The notes under the pieces: generated by a model | Told to the model about the DNA's origin: nothing | The model's input: the letters and a program-made list of their open reading frames with translations, nothing else | Database searches by the model: none | NCBI GenBank assembly: GCA_015661395.1 | Contig: JACWML010000024.1 | Coordinates: 1-39,046 of the forward strand | Source of the DNA: Methanomicrobia archaeon | GTDB lineage: Archaea; Halobacteriota; Bog-38; Methanoflorentales; Methanoflorentaceae | Reading direction: 5' to 3' | DNA length: 39,046 nucleotides | Made by a program: the position numbers and the translations under genes | Shown here: positions 25,044-32,983 of the stretch, piece after piece | Numbering within the stretch: position 1 is the stretch's first letter | Layout of the letters: each line of letters starts with the position of its first letter

Positions 25044-25096
25044 GCGGTTGCGCTCTGGTAGCGGTGCTGTGAATAGGCGAATATGTGTAGCGGTGG
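25044..25096 (+). repeat. Copy of the 24514 repeat block
   Basis: Here it is directly followed by the palindrome block at 25098, so the two blocks form one unit in this copy. Near 22391 only the second part is recognisable. Confidence 0.5.
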
Positions 25097-25097
25097 T

Positions 25098-25160
25098 TTT
25101 TGAAGGATCGAGCAGTTTGACGCTGCTGAACTGAGCAACCGACGCAAATCGCTCGATCAA
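25098..25160 (+). repeat. Copy of the palindrome block at 22391
   Basis: AGCAGTTTGACGCTGCT replaces the perfect palindrome; flanks match (TGAGCAACCGACG). It is followed by GATCAAAGGG, which also occurs before the intact GT2 gene near 22671. Confidence 0.55.
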
Positions 25161-25215
25161 AGGGGGATCACCGATACCACGGACGCTATGGCACGGTCAG
25201 AGAACGGGTGAGGTC

Positions 25216-25515
25216 ATGGAGACAGTATCTGTCGTCATTCCGACGTTAAACGAGGGACGCTCAATCGGCACGGTCATCGACAGCGTGCCCGCTGCCGACC
25301 TCCTGCAGAGCGGGCTCCAAACTGTCGTGATCGACGGGCAATCCACTGAGATCAGCTACCGCGCTCGAGCGGATCGACCAAAGCTGGCTTCACTGAGAGA
25401 CGGCGTCAAAATCGGCCTTTTTTTGTGCAAGCGACGCTTGCGACAGCCTCAATTGAATGGCCTGAATGAATCGGGAACGAAAAGGAACGCGTCAACCCGA
25501 TTGGGGGGAAACTGA
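25216..25515 (+). pseudogene. Internally deleted copy of the GT2 gene, still in frame
   Basis: 99 residues. The first 40 (MSVVIPTLNEGRS-like start to VIDGQSTE) and the last part (ISYRARADRPKLASLRDGVK ... LFLCKRRL) match the GT2 at 22724, but everything between, including the DXD metal motif and GSRLKG, is missing. The junction keeps the frame. Its stop overlaps the start of the next gene (TGATG). The protein cannot bind a sugar nucleotide normally, so I treat it as a pseudogene. Translation through it may still help initiate the following gene. Confidence 0.8.
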
Positions 25516-26840
25516 TGCTGTGCATTAGTTTTTCTGCCACACTAGGGGAGATGCCACTAGTGAACGTGTATCCTATTCCCACGCTAGCCCTTATTGCGGT
25601 GTATGCGCTTGCAGCTCTTCTCATCTGGGTGTTTGTGGGCTACCCGCTCTTGATGCTACGATTCGCTCTGCGTCACAAGCCCAGCGACAAGGATTACTCG
25701 TACCAGCCCTTCGTTTCCGTAATTGTCCCGACGTACAATGAAGACGGGGTGATTGAAAAGCGGATCCAAAATCTGCGAGATCTGCGGTACCCCAACGAGA
25801 AGTATGAGATCCTCGTGGTCGACTCGGGCTCCTCGGATGACACAAGGAGCATCGTTCGGCGGATCTCCCAAGAAGGTGGAACCCCGCAGATCAAGCTCGT
25901 GTGTCAGAACGAGCGAAATGGCAAGGCATCTGCGATCAATTGTGGAAAAGCCCACGCTGCGGGAGATATAATACTCGTAACGGATGCGAATTCGGTATTT
26001 GACGAGCGTGCCGTGGCAGAGTTAGTCCCCCACTTCAAAGACGACCAAATAGGTGGAGTCGGGGGACGATACGTGGTCGCAAACCCCGAAAGCCACCTTC
26101 CGCGCGCCGAGCAGTTCTACTGGGGGCTAGAAGATGTGCTCCGCACGGGCGAGTCTGCCTTGGATTCCGCCTGCCTTTTCGAAGGGTCGATTAACGCTTG
26201 GAGGAAAGCTATAGTCGATGCTGACACGGCGATGATCGGCGAAGATCTGGACATGTCAATAGCGATACGGAAGAAAGGCTACAAGGTGGCGTTCGAGCCC
26301 AATGCAATATCTTACGAGCCCGCTCCGACGTCATTTGCTGAACAACGAACGCAAAAAAAACGGCGCTGCTTGGGCACCATCCAGACCATCTTCAAGCACT
26401 GGCATCATCTCTTTGTCCCGAAGGATTGGTACCGCCTCATTATATTTCCTTCCCACAAGGGCTTGCTTATGTTCACCCCCTTCATGTTTGTCGGGATACT
26501 AGTCGGCTACATAGTAATAGGGAACCCGGATTTGGTGCTGAGCCATATATTCATCATGTCCGCGCTTTTTCTTATCCTGCTCTTTCTTTACCTGCACTTC
26601 GTGCCCCGATTGCACCGGGCGTACAGCGGCGCCCCGTGCAGGCAGGTCTCACTCCTTCGATTAGCATCATACGTGCTTTTCGATGAATACCTGCTCTTAC
26701 TGGCTTGGAGAGACTTTTTGTCCAGAAGACACTCGGTTCTTTGGGAAAAAATCGATTCGACGAGGACGTCAGCAAAGACCAGTGCTCGAGCTATTGATTT
26801 GACCGAGGATCAAATCTATTTTCATGAATCTGCGCGATGA
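25515..26840 (+). CDS. Membrane-bound glycosyltransferase family 2 (processive, cellulose/hyaluronan synthase-like)
   Basis: 441 residues. An N-terminal membrane helix (about 22-44) precedes a GT-A domain: VSVIVPTYNEDGVIEKRI, VVDSGSSDDT, ILVTDANSVF and IGEDLDMSIAIRKKGYKV (acceptor-site EDLD). QKKRRCLGTIQ lies where processive enzymes have QXXRW; the tryptophan is Cys here. After it come membrane helices (about 315-337, 343-363) and a cytoplasmic tail. Such enzymes extend beta-linked polymers or add sugars to lipid carriers. ATG 25515 overlaps the stop of the truncated GT2; an alternative ATG at 25551 has GGGGAG immediately before it, too close to serve. Confidence 0.88.
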   Translation: MLCISFSATLGEMPLVNVYPIPTLALIAVYALAALLIWVFVGYPLLMLRFALRHKPSDKDYSYQPFVSVIVPTYNEDGVIEKRIQNLRDLRYPNEKYEILVVDSGSSDDTRSIVRRISQEGGTPQIKLVCQNERNGKASAINCGKAHAAGDIILVTDANSVFDERAVAELVPHFKDDQIGGVGGRYVVANPESHLPRAEQFYWGLEDVLRTGESALDSACLFEGSINAWRKAIVDADTAMIGEDLDMSIAIRKKGYKVAFEPNAISYEPAPTSFAEQRTQKKRRCLGTIQTIFKHWHHLFVPKDWYRLIIFPSHKGLLMFTPFMFVGILVGYIVIGNPDLVLSHIFIMSALFLILLFLYLHFVPRLHRAYSGAPCRQVSLLRLASYVLFDEYLLLLAWRDFLSRRHSVLWEKIDSTRTSAKTSARAIDLTEDQIYFHESAR

Positions 26841-27457
26841 GATCATGAATGCGTGGCATCTCAGATCTCAAGGAGATGCAAGAGCTCACCGTAACTATGT
26901 TCAGTAGTTAATATTCGGTCACCTGCCTTTAAATATCAAGTGTCTTAATCGCAGGTGACTGTTTGTTGGTCGTGAAGGCGGATTTTAGAAAGATGTTGAG
27001 GATTCCATGAAGCATTGCGAGGACTATTCTCAAAACGGGCTTAAGCAGAATAGGCTCAAGCTAGGATCAGGTTCTGAGAGAGGCAGAAATGTTCTTAGAC
27101 TGAAAACGAATTGTAGCGAAGAACCAAATGCACGCAAACTGATAAACTAGCATCATCGCAAAGGGTACATCGGAAAAGTTTTACGAACTATGTCGCTAAA
27201 ATCGAGCACGCTCTACGGAGACGCACAAAGTATTTGCAGCGGAATGAGCCTTTAGGTCGTGGAGGCCAGGTCAAGGACTTATAGCGTTGATTGAGACCGA
27301 AAAACACGATGGTCAAAGAAAGGCCAATGCGCTGATCACGTTCGATACATAGGTGACGGAGAAGTATAAAGGGTAGGGATTCGGTTAGATTCGGGAGAAG
27401 AGGTAAAATACCCGTGCACGCAAATATCACAAAAACGACAGCAGGTGGGTGCATCAC
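26841..27457. other. Gap (0.6 kb) without a supported gene
   Basis: An AT-rich TTTAAATATC near 26928 could be a TATA box. A minus-strand frame (27188-27457) of 89 codons has a hydrophobic start, but its context and codon pattern do not support it. Confidence 0.4.
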
Positions 27458-28927
27458 GTGAGGGTCTACCTACTTAACCCGCCGTTTGTGTCAAACGGAA
27501 AAACCCTGTCCAAGTTCCATAGGTGCGAAAGATGGCAGGGGGGCGTCTCGCTTGGGGGCACGTACTTTTATCCAATTTGGTTGTCGTACGCGACAGGGGC
27601 CATTGAAGACATAGGCTACCAAGCCACACTGGTAGACGCGCCAGCAAAGGAATGGGGCGTGCCAGAGGTCAAGAACGATATTGATGCGTTCGATCCGGAT
27701 ATACTTGTGATCGAGTCGAATTTCGCAAGCGTAAAAAACGACATCGACATCATCGGGCAGTTGAAACAAGATGCTGACTTTTTGTCGGTGTTAGTCGGAC
27801 CGCCGGCGTCTCAGTTTCACGACGCAATGCTCGAAGACCACGTGGACGTGGTGGGAAGGTACGAGTATGACCTGACGATCAGAGACATCGCCGCGGCAAC
27901 TGAGGAAGGGACTGATTTGGGAGCGGTGCCCGGGATCTCATATCGGCGAGATGGGCGCACGGTCCAGACGCCAGACCGACCCTTTATGACTTCCGGACAA
28001 CTCGACGCTATCCCGTTCGTGACGAGCGTGTACAAGAACCACCTTGATATTAGGGACTACACGCTCAACCATGCACTGTACCCGATGGTGCAGGTATTCA
28101 CCGCGCGTGGGTGTCCAAACCAGTGCACGTTCTGCTCATGGCCGATCACGTTCATGGGCAGGAAGTTTCGAGCGAGAAGCGTCTCCAATGTCGTTGACGA
28201 ATTCGAGTACGTCAGCAACGAGCTCCCTGCAGTCAAGGAGATCTTTGTTGAAGACGATACGTTCACGATCAACACGCAGAGAGTCAGAGAAATCTGCGAA
28301 GAGATTCAACGACGTGAAATTAACGTTCGCTGGTCCTGCAATGCCCGAGTAACCCTTGACTATGAAACGATGCGGATAATGAAATCGGCGGGCTGCCGCC
28401 TCCTCGACGTCGGCTACGAGTCGGGCAGCGAAAAGATACTCAAAAACATAAAGAAAGGGATCAAGACGGTGGACTCTAAGCGATTTACCGCTGATGCAAG
28501 AAAGGTGGGTTTAAAGATTTTGGCTGACTTCGTTTTTGGTTTGCCCGACGAGACAGAAGACACCATACAGCAAACAGTTCGGTTTATCAAGGACATCAAA
28601 CCCGATTTACTGCAAATATCGGTTGCAACCCCCATCCCCGGGACCGAGTTCTATCAGTGGGTCTCCGACAACGGCTACCTGCTCGAATCTGACCCGAGCA
28701 AGACCATTGATGAGAACGGACATCAGCGATGTGTCATCTCGTATCCCAACATGGCAACTGAAGACCTCGTTTGTCGAGTGGAGGAAGCGCTCAAGGACTA
28801 CTATATCAGCGCAAGCTACGCAAAAATCGCCATGCGAAATATTTTAGGTAGAGACGGTTTGTATGAACTATCGGGATTGATCAAGTCTGCCCGAGTGTTT
28901 CTGAAGCACGCCAACCGGTCTTCGTGA
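27458..28927 (+). CDS. B12-binding domain radical SAM protein
   Basis: 489 residues from GTG 27458. GTG 27449 is also in frame, but AGGTG about ten bases upstream fits the second. The N-terminal domain (about 30-140) resembles a cobalamin-binding fold: YFYPIWLSYATGAIEDIGYQ, FDPDILVIESNFAS and VGPPASQFHDAMLED. The radical SAM core has TARGCPNQCTFCSWP (Cys219, Cys223, Cys226) for the 4Fe-4S cluster, EIFVEDDTFTIN, and CRLLDVGYESGSEKILKNIK. FVFGLPDETEDTI and ISVATPIPGTEFYQWV complete the barrel. Members methylate or rearrange unreactive carbons in lipids, hopanoids, antibiotics or sugars. Here, within glycan genes, the substrate is unknown. No obvious partner is adjacent. Confidence 0.9.
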   Translation: MRVYLLNPPFVSNGKTLSKFHRCERWQGGVSLGGTYFYPIWLSYATGAIEDIGYQATLVDAPAKEWGVPEVKNDIDAFDPDILVIESNFASVKNDIDIIGQLKQDADFLSVLVGPPASQFHDAMLEDHVDVVGRYEYDLTIRDIAAATEEGTDLGAVPGISYRRDGRTVQTPDRPFMTSGQLDAIPFVTSVYKNHLDIRDYTLNHALYPMVQVFTARGCPNQCTFCSWPITFMGRKFRARSVSNVVDEFEYVSNELPAVKEIFVEDDTFTINTQRVREICEEIQRREINVRWSCNARVTLDYETMRIMKSAGCRLLDVGYESGSEKILKNIKKGIKTVDSKRFTADARKVGLKILADFVFGLPDETEDTIQQTVRFIKDIKPDLLQISVATPIPGTEFYQWVSDNGYLLESDPSKTIDENGHQRCVISYPNMATEDLVCRVEEALKDYYISASYAKIAMRNILGRDGLYELSGLIKSARVFLKHANRSS

Positions 28928-29235
28928 CGTAGCTCGGTGCGTGAGCATAGCCGCTGAGGTCAATCTTCGCGTGCTGCTCGGTCTCCCGCCAGGCCCAGCG
29001 CTCAGACGCTTGCGCCCGTAAACGAACCGCTAGGGGCCGATTTTGGTCGAAATGCAATCACACGATAGCCTCCTCAGTGATCAATGAACAGTACATTGAA
29101 CTTTTTTGTCGTGATCGACGCCGCACGGGGTAGCGATGTACAGCGCGCATCAAGCCGCGAGGACGCGCGGCACGGTGAGGGCTGCGAGACTAAGGAACCT
29201 AGAGACCAACAAAAAGCTTCGCGGGGGTTTTTAGA
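28928..29235. other. Gap without a supported gene
   Basis: About 300 bases. No coding or RNA feature recognised; GGGGG just before the next start may influence initiation. Confidence 0.35.
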
Positions 29236-30252
29236 GTGAGGATATGCTTAGTTGGCACTGTTTCACCGCCCGATGAAGCTCGCAAAGTCATGGCTCACAA
29301 CCTGTTGTCTATCTTAGCGAAGGAATGCGACGTCACGTTTTTTGACTTACAACGTCTGTTGTCGCTCGATGAGTGGGATAAGGTCAAGAAGTTCAAGCCT
29401 GACGTCATACACGCCATTATGGCCGCCTCTCCTTTTAGTTTTCTCTTAACGCGAATCCTCCAAAGGATGTGCAAAAACCCCAAGACCGTGATGTTTTCAC
29501 CGATCATTCCATTTCGAGGGTATTCCCACGGGCTCTGGTTCGCGTTTTCGTCGCTTCTTGAGCCCACCGTCCCTCTTATAAAACCTGACCTGGTATTGAC
29601 CCAATCGGCTGAAGCGGAAGCGACATACCGCCGACTTGGCTGTAACGTAATGCCGTTCGTATACAGCGGCGTTGATCTCGACAGGTTCCACCCTATTTCA
29701 AGCGCGGAAAAGAAGGAGCTGCGGGCGAGGTATGAAGTCGAATCAGACAAATTTGTTATTTTGCACGTAGGATCGGTGCGAAAGTGGCGCAATGTGGAGT
29801 GTCTGAAGAAGATCCAAGAAGATGACGAAAACCAGGTTTTTTTGGTCGGGAGACCTGCAACTAAATACGAACGCGATGTTACAGAGCTGTTAGAGAGAGC
29901 AGGCGTCATGGTCACACATGCGTACAATCCCAAGATCGAGGAGTTCTATGCGCTCTCGGACTGCTACATGTTTCCGACGACCGATGCCGCAGGAAGCATC
30001 GATATCCCACTATCGGTTCTTGAGGCTATGGCGTGTGGATTACCTGTGGTTTCGACACGGTTTGGCGGCCTGCCACAGATTTTCAGTGAAGCAGACGGGT
30101 TTTACTACGCCGACGTCGCGGAGTTTCCTGACCGGTTGAAGCTCCTGAAGTCGCAAGGAGCTGCGGTCAAGACGAGAGAACTTGTTTTTCCCTATTCATG
30201 GGAGAATATCGCTCAAAACCTGCTGAACGTTTACGAGGGGCTGCTTTCGTGA
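29236..30252 (+). CDS. Glycosyltransferase family 4
   Basis: 338 residues, GT-B fold. The N-terminal half starts MRICLVGTVSPPDEARKVMA. VYSGVDLDRFHPISS, then FVILHVGSVRKWRNVE and YMFPTTDAAGSIDIPLSVLE with AMACGLPVVSTRFGG place it in GT4. The first acid of the EX7E motif is not where expected, so the donor site may differ from that of the EX7E members nearby. It begins with GTG 29236. It is separated by 300 bases on each side from two other glycan genes on the same strand, so co-transcription is possible but not shown. Confidence 0.85.
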   Translation: MRICLVGTVSPPDEARKVMAHNLLSILAKECDVTFFDLQRLLSLDEWDKVKKFKPDVIHAIMAASPFSFLLTRILQRMCKNPKTVMFSPIIPFRGYSHGLWFAFSSLLEPTVPLIKPDLVLTQSAEAEATYRRLGCNVMPFVYSGVDLDRFHPISSAEKKELRARYEVESDKFVILHVGSVRKWRNVECLKKIQEDDENQVFLVGRPATKYERDVTELLERAGVMVTHAYNPKIEEFYALSDCYMFPTTDAAGSIDIPLSVLEAMACGLPVVSTRFGGLPQIFSEADGFYYADVAEFPDRLKLLKSQGAAVKTRELVFPYSWENIAQNLLNVYEGLLS

Positions 30253-30560
30253 TTCGGTGCAGACGTGTCGATCGGCTGGACTTCTTAGTTCGACAGTCAT
30301 TAAGCTTGGGAGGAGCGAAAAAGCACCCTCATGGCGGGATGCAGCATTTTTGCAATTGCGCTGGTTTGGTCACCGAGCCTTCCAGACAGTCGAGCGGCAA
30401 AGCTGCAGGGCGAAAACGAAACGAACGCGTGAACACCCAAACTGAGGATTGGTTCACCTTGGAGGGGCTTTTAGATTAACGCTAATATACGCGGTCTCTC
30501 ATTGTACCGCATCTGGCTTAAGCGACAGATCTCACGGTAGCACCGCGCTGAGGGAGCTTA
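30253..30560. other. Gap without a supported gene
   Basis: About 300 bases. CTAATATACG near 30481 is a weak TATA-like candidate for the next gene. Nothing else is recognisable. Confidence 0.35.
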
Positions 30561-31769
30561 ATGAGAATATTACAGGTTGTAGAGCGATTTTATCCGAGGG
30601 CAGGCGGAGTCGAATTCCACGTATTTCACATATCCAGAGAGCTCGCAAAACTGGGTCACGACGTGACAGTCGTTACCTCGACTTCCGTAGCGCAACAGGA
30701 CGTGCCCGGTATTTCAAACAAGGGGCTTACGCTGCGAAATTCATTGCCCGATCTGCCCGGTTTTGACGTAGACGAAGAGGGCGTAAAAATCTACCGATTT
30801 AGGCCAAGACTTGCGCTTTATACGCTATACTTGACGCCCGGGCTGATACGCTACCTGTTCCAGCACATTCGAGAATACGATATCGTTCACGTCCACCAAT
30901 ATTTGCACGCTGAGCCGAGCCTCGTGGCGATCGCGTCGAAACTCCAGAAGACGCCATTTGTTCTTACATCGCACGATCTGATATCGTCGTACGGGGGTTT
31001 TCGCGAAGCGGCCAAAAACCTCGCCGACGTCGTCTTCGGACGTGCCGTGTTGCGCGCCGCTGCTGCGCTCATCGCTCTGACGCCAATGGATAAGGAGCTG
31101 CACGTGCAATTTGGCGCACCTAAGGAGCGAATCAGGATCATCCCCAACGGCATTACACCGGAAGAGTTCGCGAATCTCACGACTTCTCCAACGCTCTTGC
31201 GAGACCTCGCCAACCCCGAACACCTCGTATTGTTTGTCGGTCGCTTTGTATCATACAAGGGGCCTCAATACCTCGTGCACGCGATCGCCGGCATACTTGA
31301 CGAGTACCCATCAACAAAATTCGTGTTCATTGGTCAAGATGATGGGTACGGCGCAGAACTCAAGCGACAGGCCGTGAGCGAACATGTTCTCACCCAGTGC
31401 ACGTTTATGGGTCGAGTATCAGACGAAAAATTGAAAGAATTTTACGCAACCGCGGATGTTTTCGTGCTACCCTCTAGCTGCGAAGGTTTCGGGATCGCCG
31501 CTTTGGAGAGTATTGCCGCCGGCACTCCTGTGGTGCTTGCAGACTTAGGCGGGCTGAGCTACATTCTGTCCGAGATAGGGGGGTATCCAATCGACATGCA
31601 AGCAGACGTTTCAGATCAAATCGCGAGGGCCGTCAGGGCAGTTTTCAAGAATGGCACCCAAACGAATATCGAGACCCAACGGCAGTATGTGCTCAATACG
31701 TTCTCTTGGACGAGCATCGCTAAGCAACTTGTCTCCGTGTATGAAGAGGTGGTGGCCCGAGGAAGTTAG
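30561..31769 (+). CDS. Glycosyltransferase family 4 (PIMA/mannosyltransferase-like)
   Basis: 402 residues, GT-B. The N-terminus MRILQVVERFYPRAGGVEFH has the Gly-rich acceptor-domain loop and H-motif of the family, YDIVHVHQYLHAEPSLVA follows, and VLTSHDLISSYGGFR comes next. The C-terminal half has LVLFVGRFVSYKGPQYLVHA, FVLPSSCEGFGIAALESIAA (both EX7E glutamates) and GTPVVLADLGG. This is a typical retaining hexosyltransferase. Substrates are unknown. Confidence 0.9.
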   Translation: MRILQVVERFYPRAGGVEFHVFHISRELAKLGHDVTVVTSTSVAQQDVPGISNKGLTLRNSLPDLPGFDVDEEGVKIYRFRPRLALYTLYLTPGLIRYLFQHIREYDIVHVHQYLHAEPSLVAIASKLQKTPFVLTSHDLISSYGGFREAAKNLADVVFGRAVLRAAAALIALTPMDKELHVQFGAPKERIRIIPNGITPEEFANLTTSPTLLRDLANPEHLVLFVGRFVSYKGPQYLVHAIAGILDEYPSTKFVFIGQDDGYGAELKRQAVSEHVLTQCTFMGRVSDEKLKEFYATADVFVLPSSCEGFGIAALESIAAGTPVVLADLGGLSYILSEIGGYPIDMQADVSDQIARAVRAVFKNGTQTNIETQRQYVLNTFSWTSIAKQLVSVYEEVVARGS

Positions 31770-32350
31770 TGCATTGCGCTTACACTAAACGACCAAGTAG
31801 ATGTGCCGTGCGCGTTTCGTTCAAGGGCTCGTCAAATATGCTATGCTGTACCATGAGACGTAAGATCGCACTCATTCGCCGTTTGTTGAGAACAGCTGAA
31901 CGCTTAGTCGGCGCTTCCGGCTTCTTATTCTGACCCCTCCGTTTCGGTGTGCTTGAGATCTTCGGCTCAAAGCATTTAGAAGCTGGAGCGCGTTCAGATT
32001 GCCTCTTTTTTTCAAAGAGCCGTGTATAGGTGCGGTTGAGCAGCATTCGAAAGGTTATTAAGCTTCTACCTGAAGTCACTACGTGAGCAACGTGAAGCCC
32101 AGTATACGCCCTACTTTTAGCCCAACGTTTTACGTCCCAGCCTAAATCACATGAGATCGAAGTTTACGTCGGAGCAGCGGAACGCTGTCGTTTTGTCAAG
32201 CCGAGCAGCGCTGCAAGCGTGGAATAGGCTAACAAAAGCGGGTACTATTTGGGGCGCTCGGACCGTTGTCATTGAAGGCTTCGGCTCAAGCTATTCACAT
32301 CGTACGCGACAGGGCCTTCAGCGTAACCAAGTATGTCACGACAAGATCAA
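31770..32350. other. Gap (0.6 kb) without a supported gene
   Basis: A minus-strand frame (31780-32079) and a plus-strand frame (32151-32354) are open but low in family-like pattern. AT content rises near 32050. I see no transposase motif, hairpin or RNA gene. Confidence 0.4.
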
Positions 32351-32983
32351 ATGAAAAGACGCATCCTTGCTTGCTTTATGGGGATCGACGGATCCGGAAA
32401 AACGACTGTTGCTAGATCACTGCACGAGGCACTCACGAACGCAGGGATCTCTAGCGCGTACCTGTGGTGTGGCTGGCGAGGCTTTGAGTCGTGGCTGTTC
32501 AAGCCTTTTGCCGCGCAAACGAAATACGCCATGACCAGACGAGGTAACGCGGAGGGCATTGCATCGGCCCACGAAAAGATCCCTTTTTTTGATTTGTTGA
32601 GGTGGTTCGATTACTTCATCCGGGTGTGCCCGGCACTTATTGCTTCGCTGCTGAAAAACACGATAGTCATCGCCGACCGTTACGCCTATGACGTTATCCT
32701 AGAACTTCGCTCAGACGGCTCGAAGTCGCATAGGCTTGTGGTGTGGCTCTTGACGTTGTTCCCGGAACCAGCGATAATTTTTTATATCAAAGTCCCCCCT
32801 GAACTGGCTTTTGCGCGAAAGAATGACATACCGTCCTTGGAGTTTTCGTGCGAAAACGACGAAGAGATACAGAGGCTGCTGAAAGAACTCCCAGTCGGCC
32901 AGGTGGTCACGCTCGACGGAACGCGATCCGTAAAGGAACTCACAGAGGACGCCCTGAAAATCGCCATGCAGATCGTCACATGA
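32351..32983 (+). CDS. Thymidylate-kinase-like P-loop kinase
   Basis: 210 residues. RRILACFMGIDGSGKTTVAR contains the P-loop GIDGSGKTT. DRYAYDVILELR matches the DR(Y/W) motif near the nucleotide- or sugar-binding region of the thymidylate kinase family, and FPEPAIIFYIKVPPELAFAR is the next core strand. The C-terminal half is less like a bacterial dTMP kinase, and the gene lies in a glycan locus overlapping a phosphodiesterase-like gene, so a different phosphorylated substrate is plausible. ATG 32333 (six residues longer) is also possible; neither start has a clear ribosome-binding site. Its stop overlaps the next ATG (ATGA). Confidence 0.82.
   Translation: MKRRILACFMGIDGSGKTTVARSLHEALTNAGISSAYLWCGWRGFESWLFKPFAAQTKYAMTRRGNAEGIASAHEKIPFFDLLRWFDYFIRVCPALIASLLKNTIVIADRYAYDVILELRSDGSKSHRLVVWLLTLFPEPAIIFYIKVPPELAFARKNDIPSLEFSCENDEEIQRLLKELPVGQVVTLDGTRSVKELTEDALKIAMQIVT

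Larger units (their letters stand above)
24171..25215. other. Repeat-rich non-coding stretch between two gene copies
   Basis: Contains a terminator-like hairpin near 24405, a repeat block at 24514-24568 with a copy at 25044-25096, another at 24817-24900 with its copy at 22502, a TATA-like element at 24951, and the palindrome block at 25098-25160. No intact gene is seen. A minus-strand frame (24608-24832) may be a decayed coding piece. Confidence 0.5.

Noticed and set aside
22391-25160. CRISPR array
   Set aside because: The repeats are few, differ in length and sequence, and are irregularly spaced.
27188-27457. Minus-strand frame with a hydrophobic start
   Set aside because: It resembles a signal peptide by chance; the rest is biased, and its position overlaps the start region of the radical-SAM gene.
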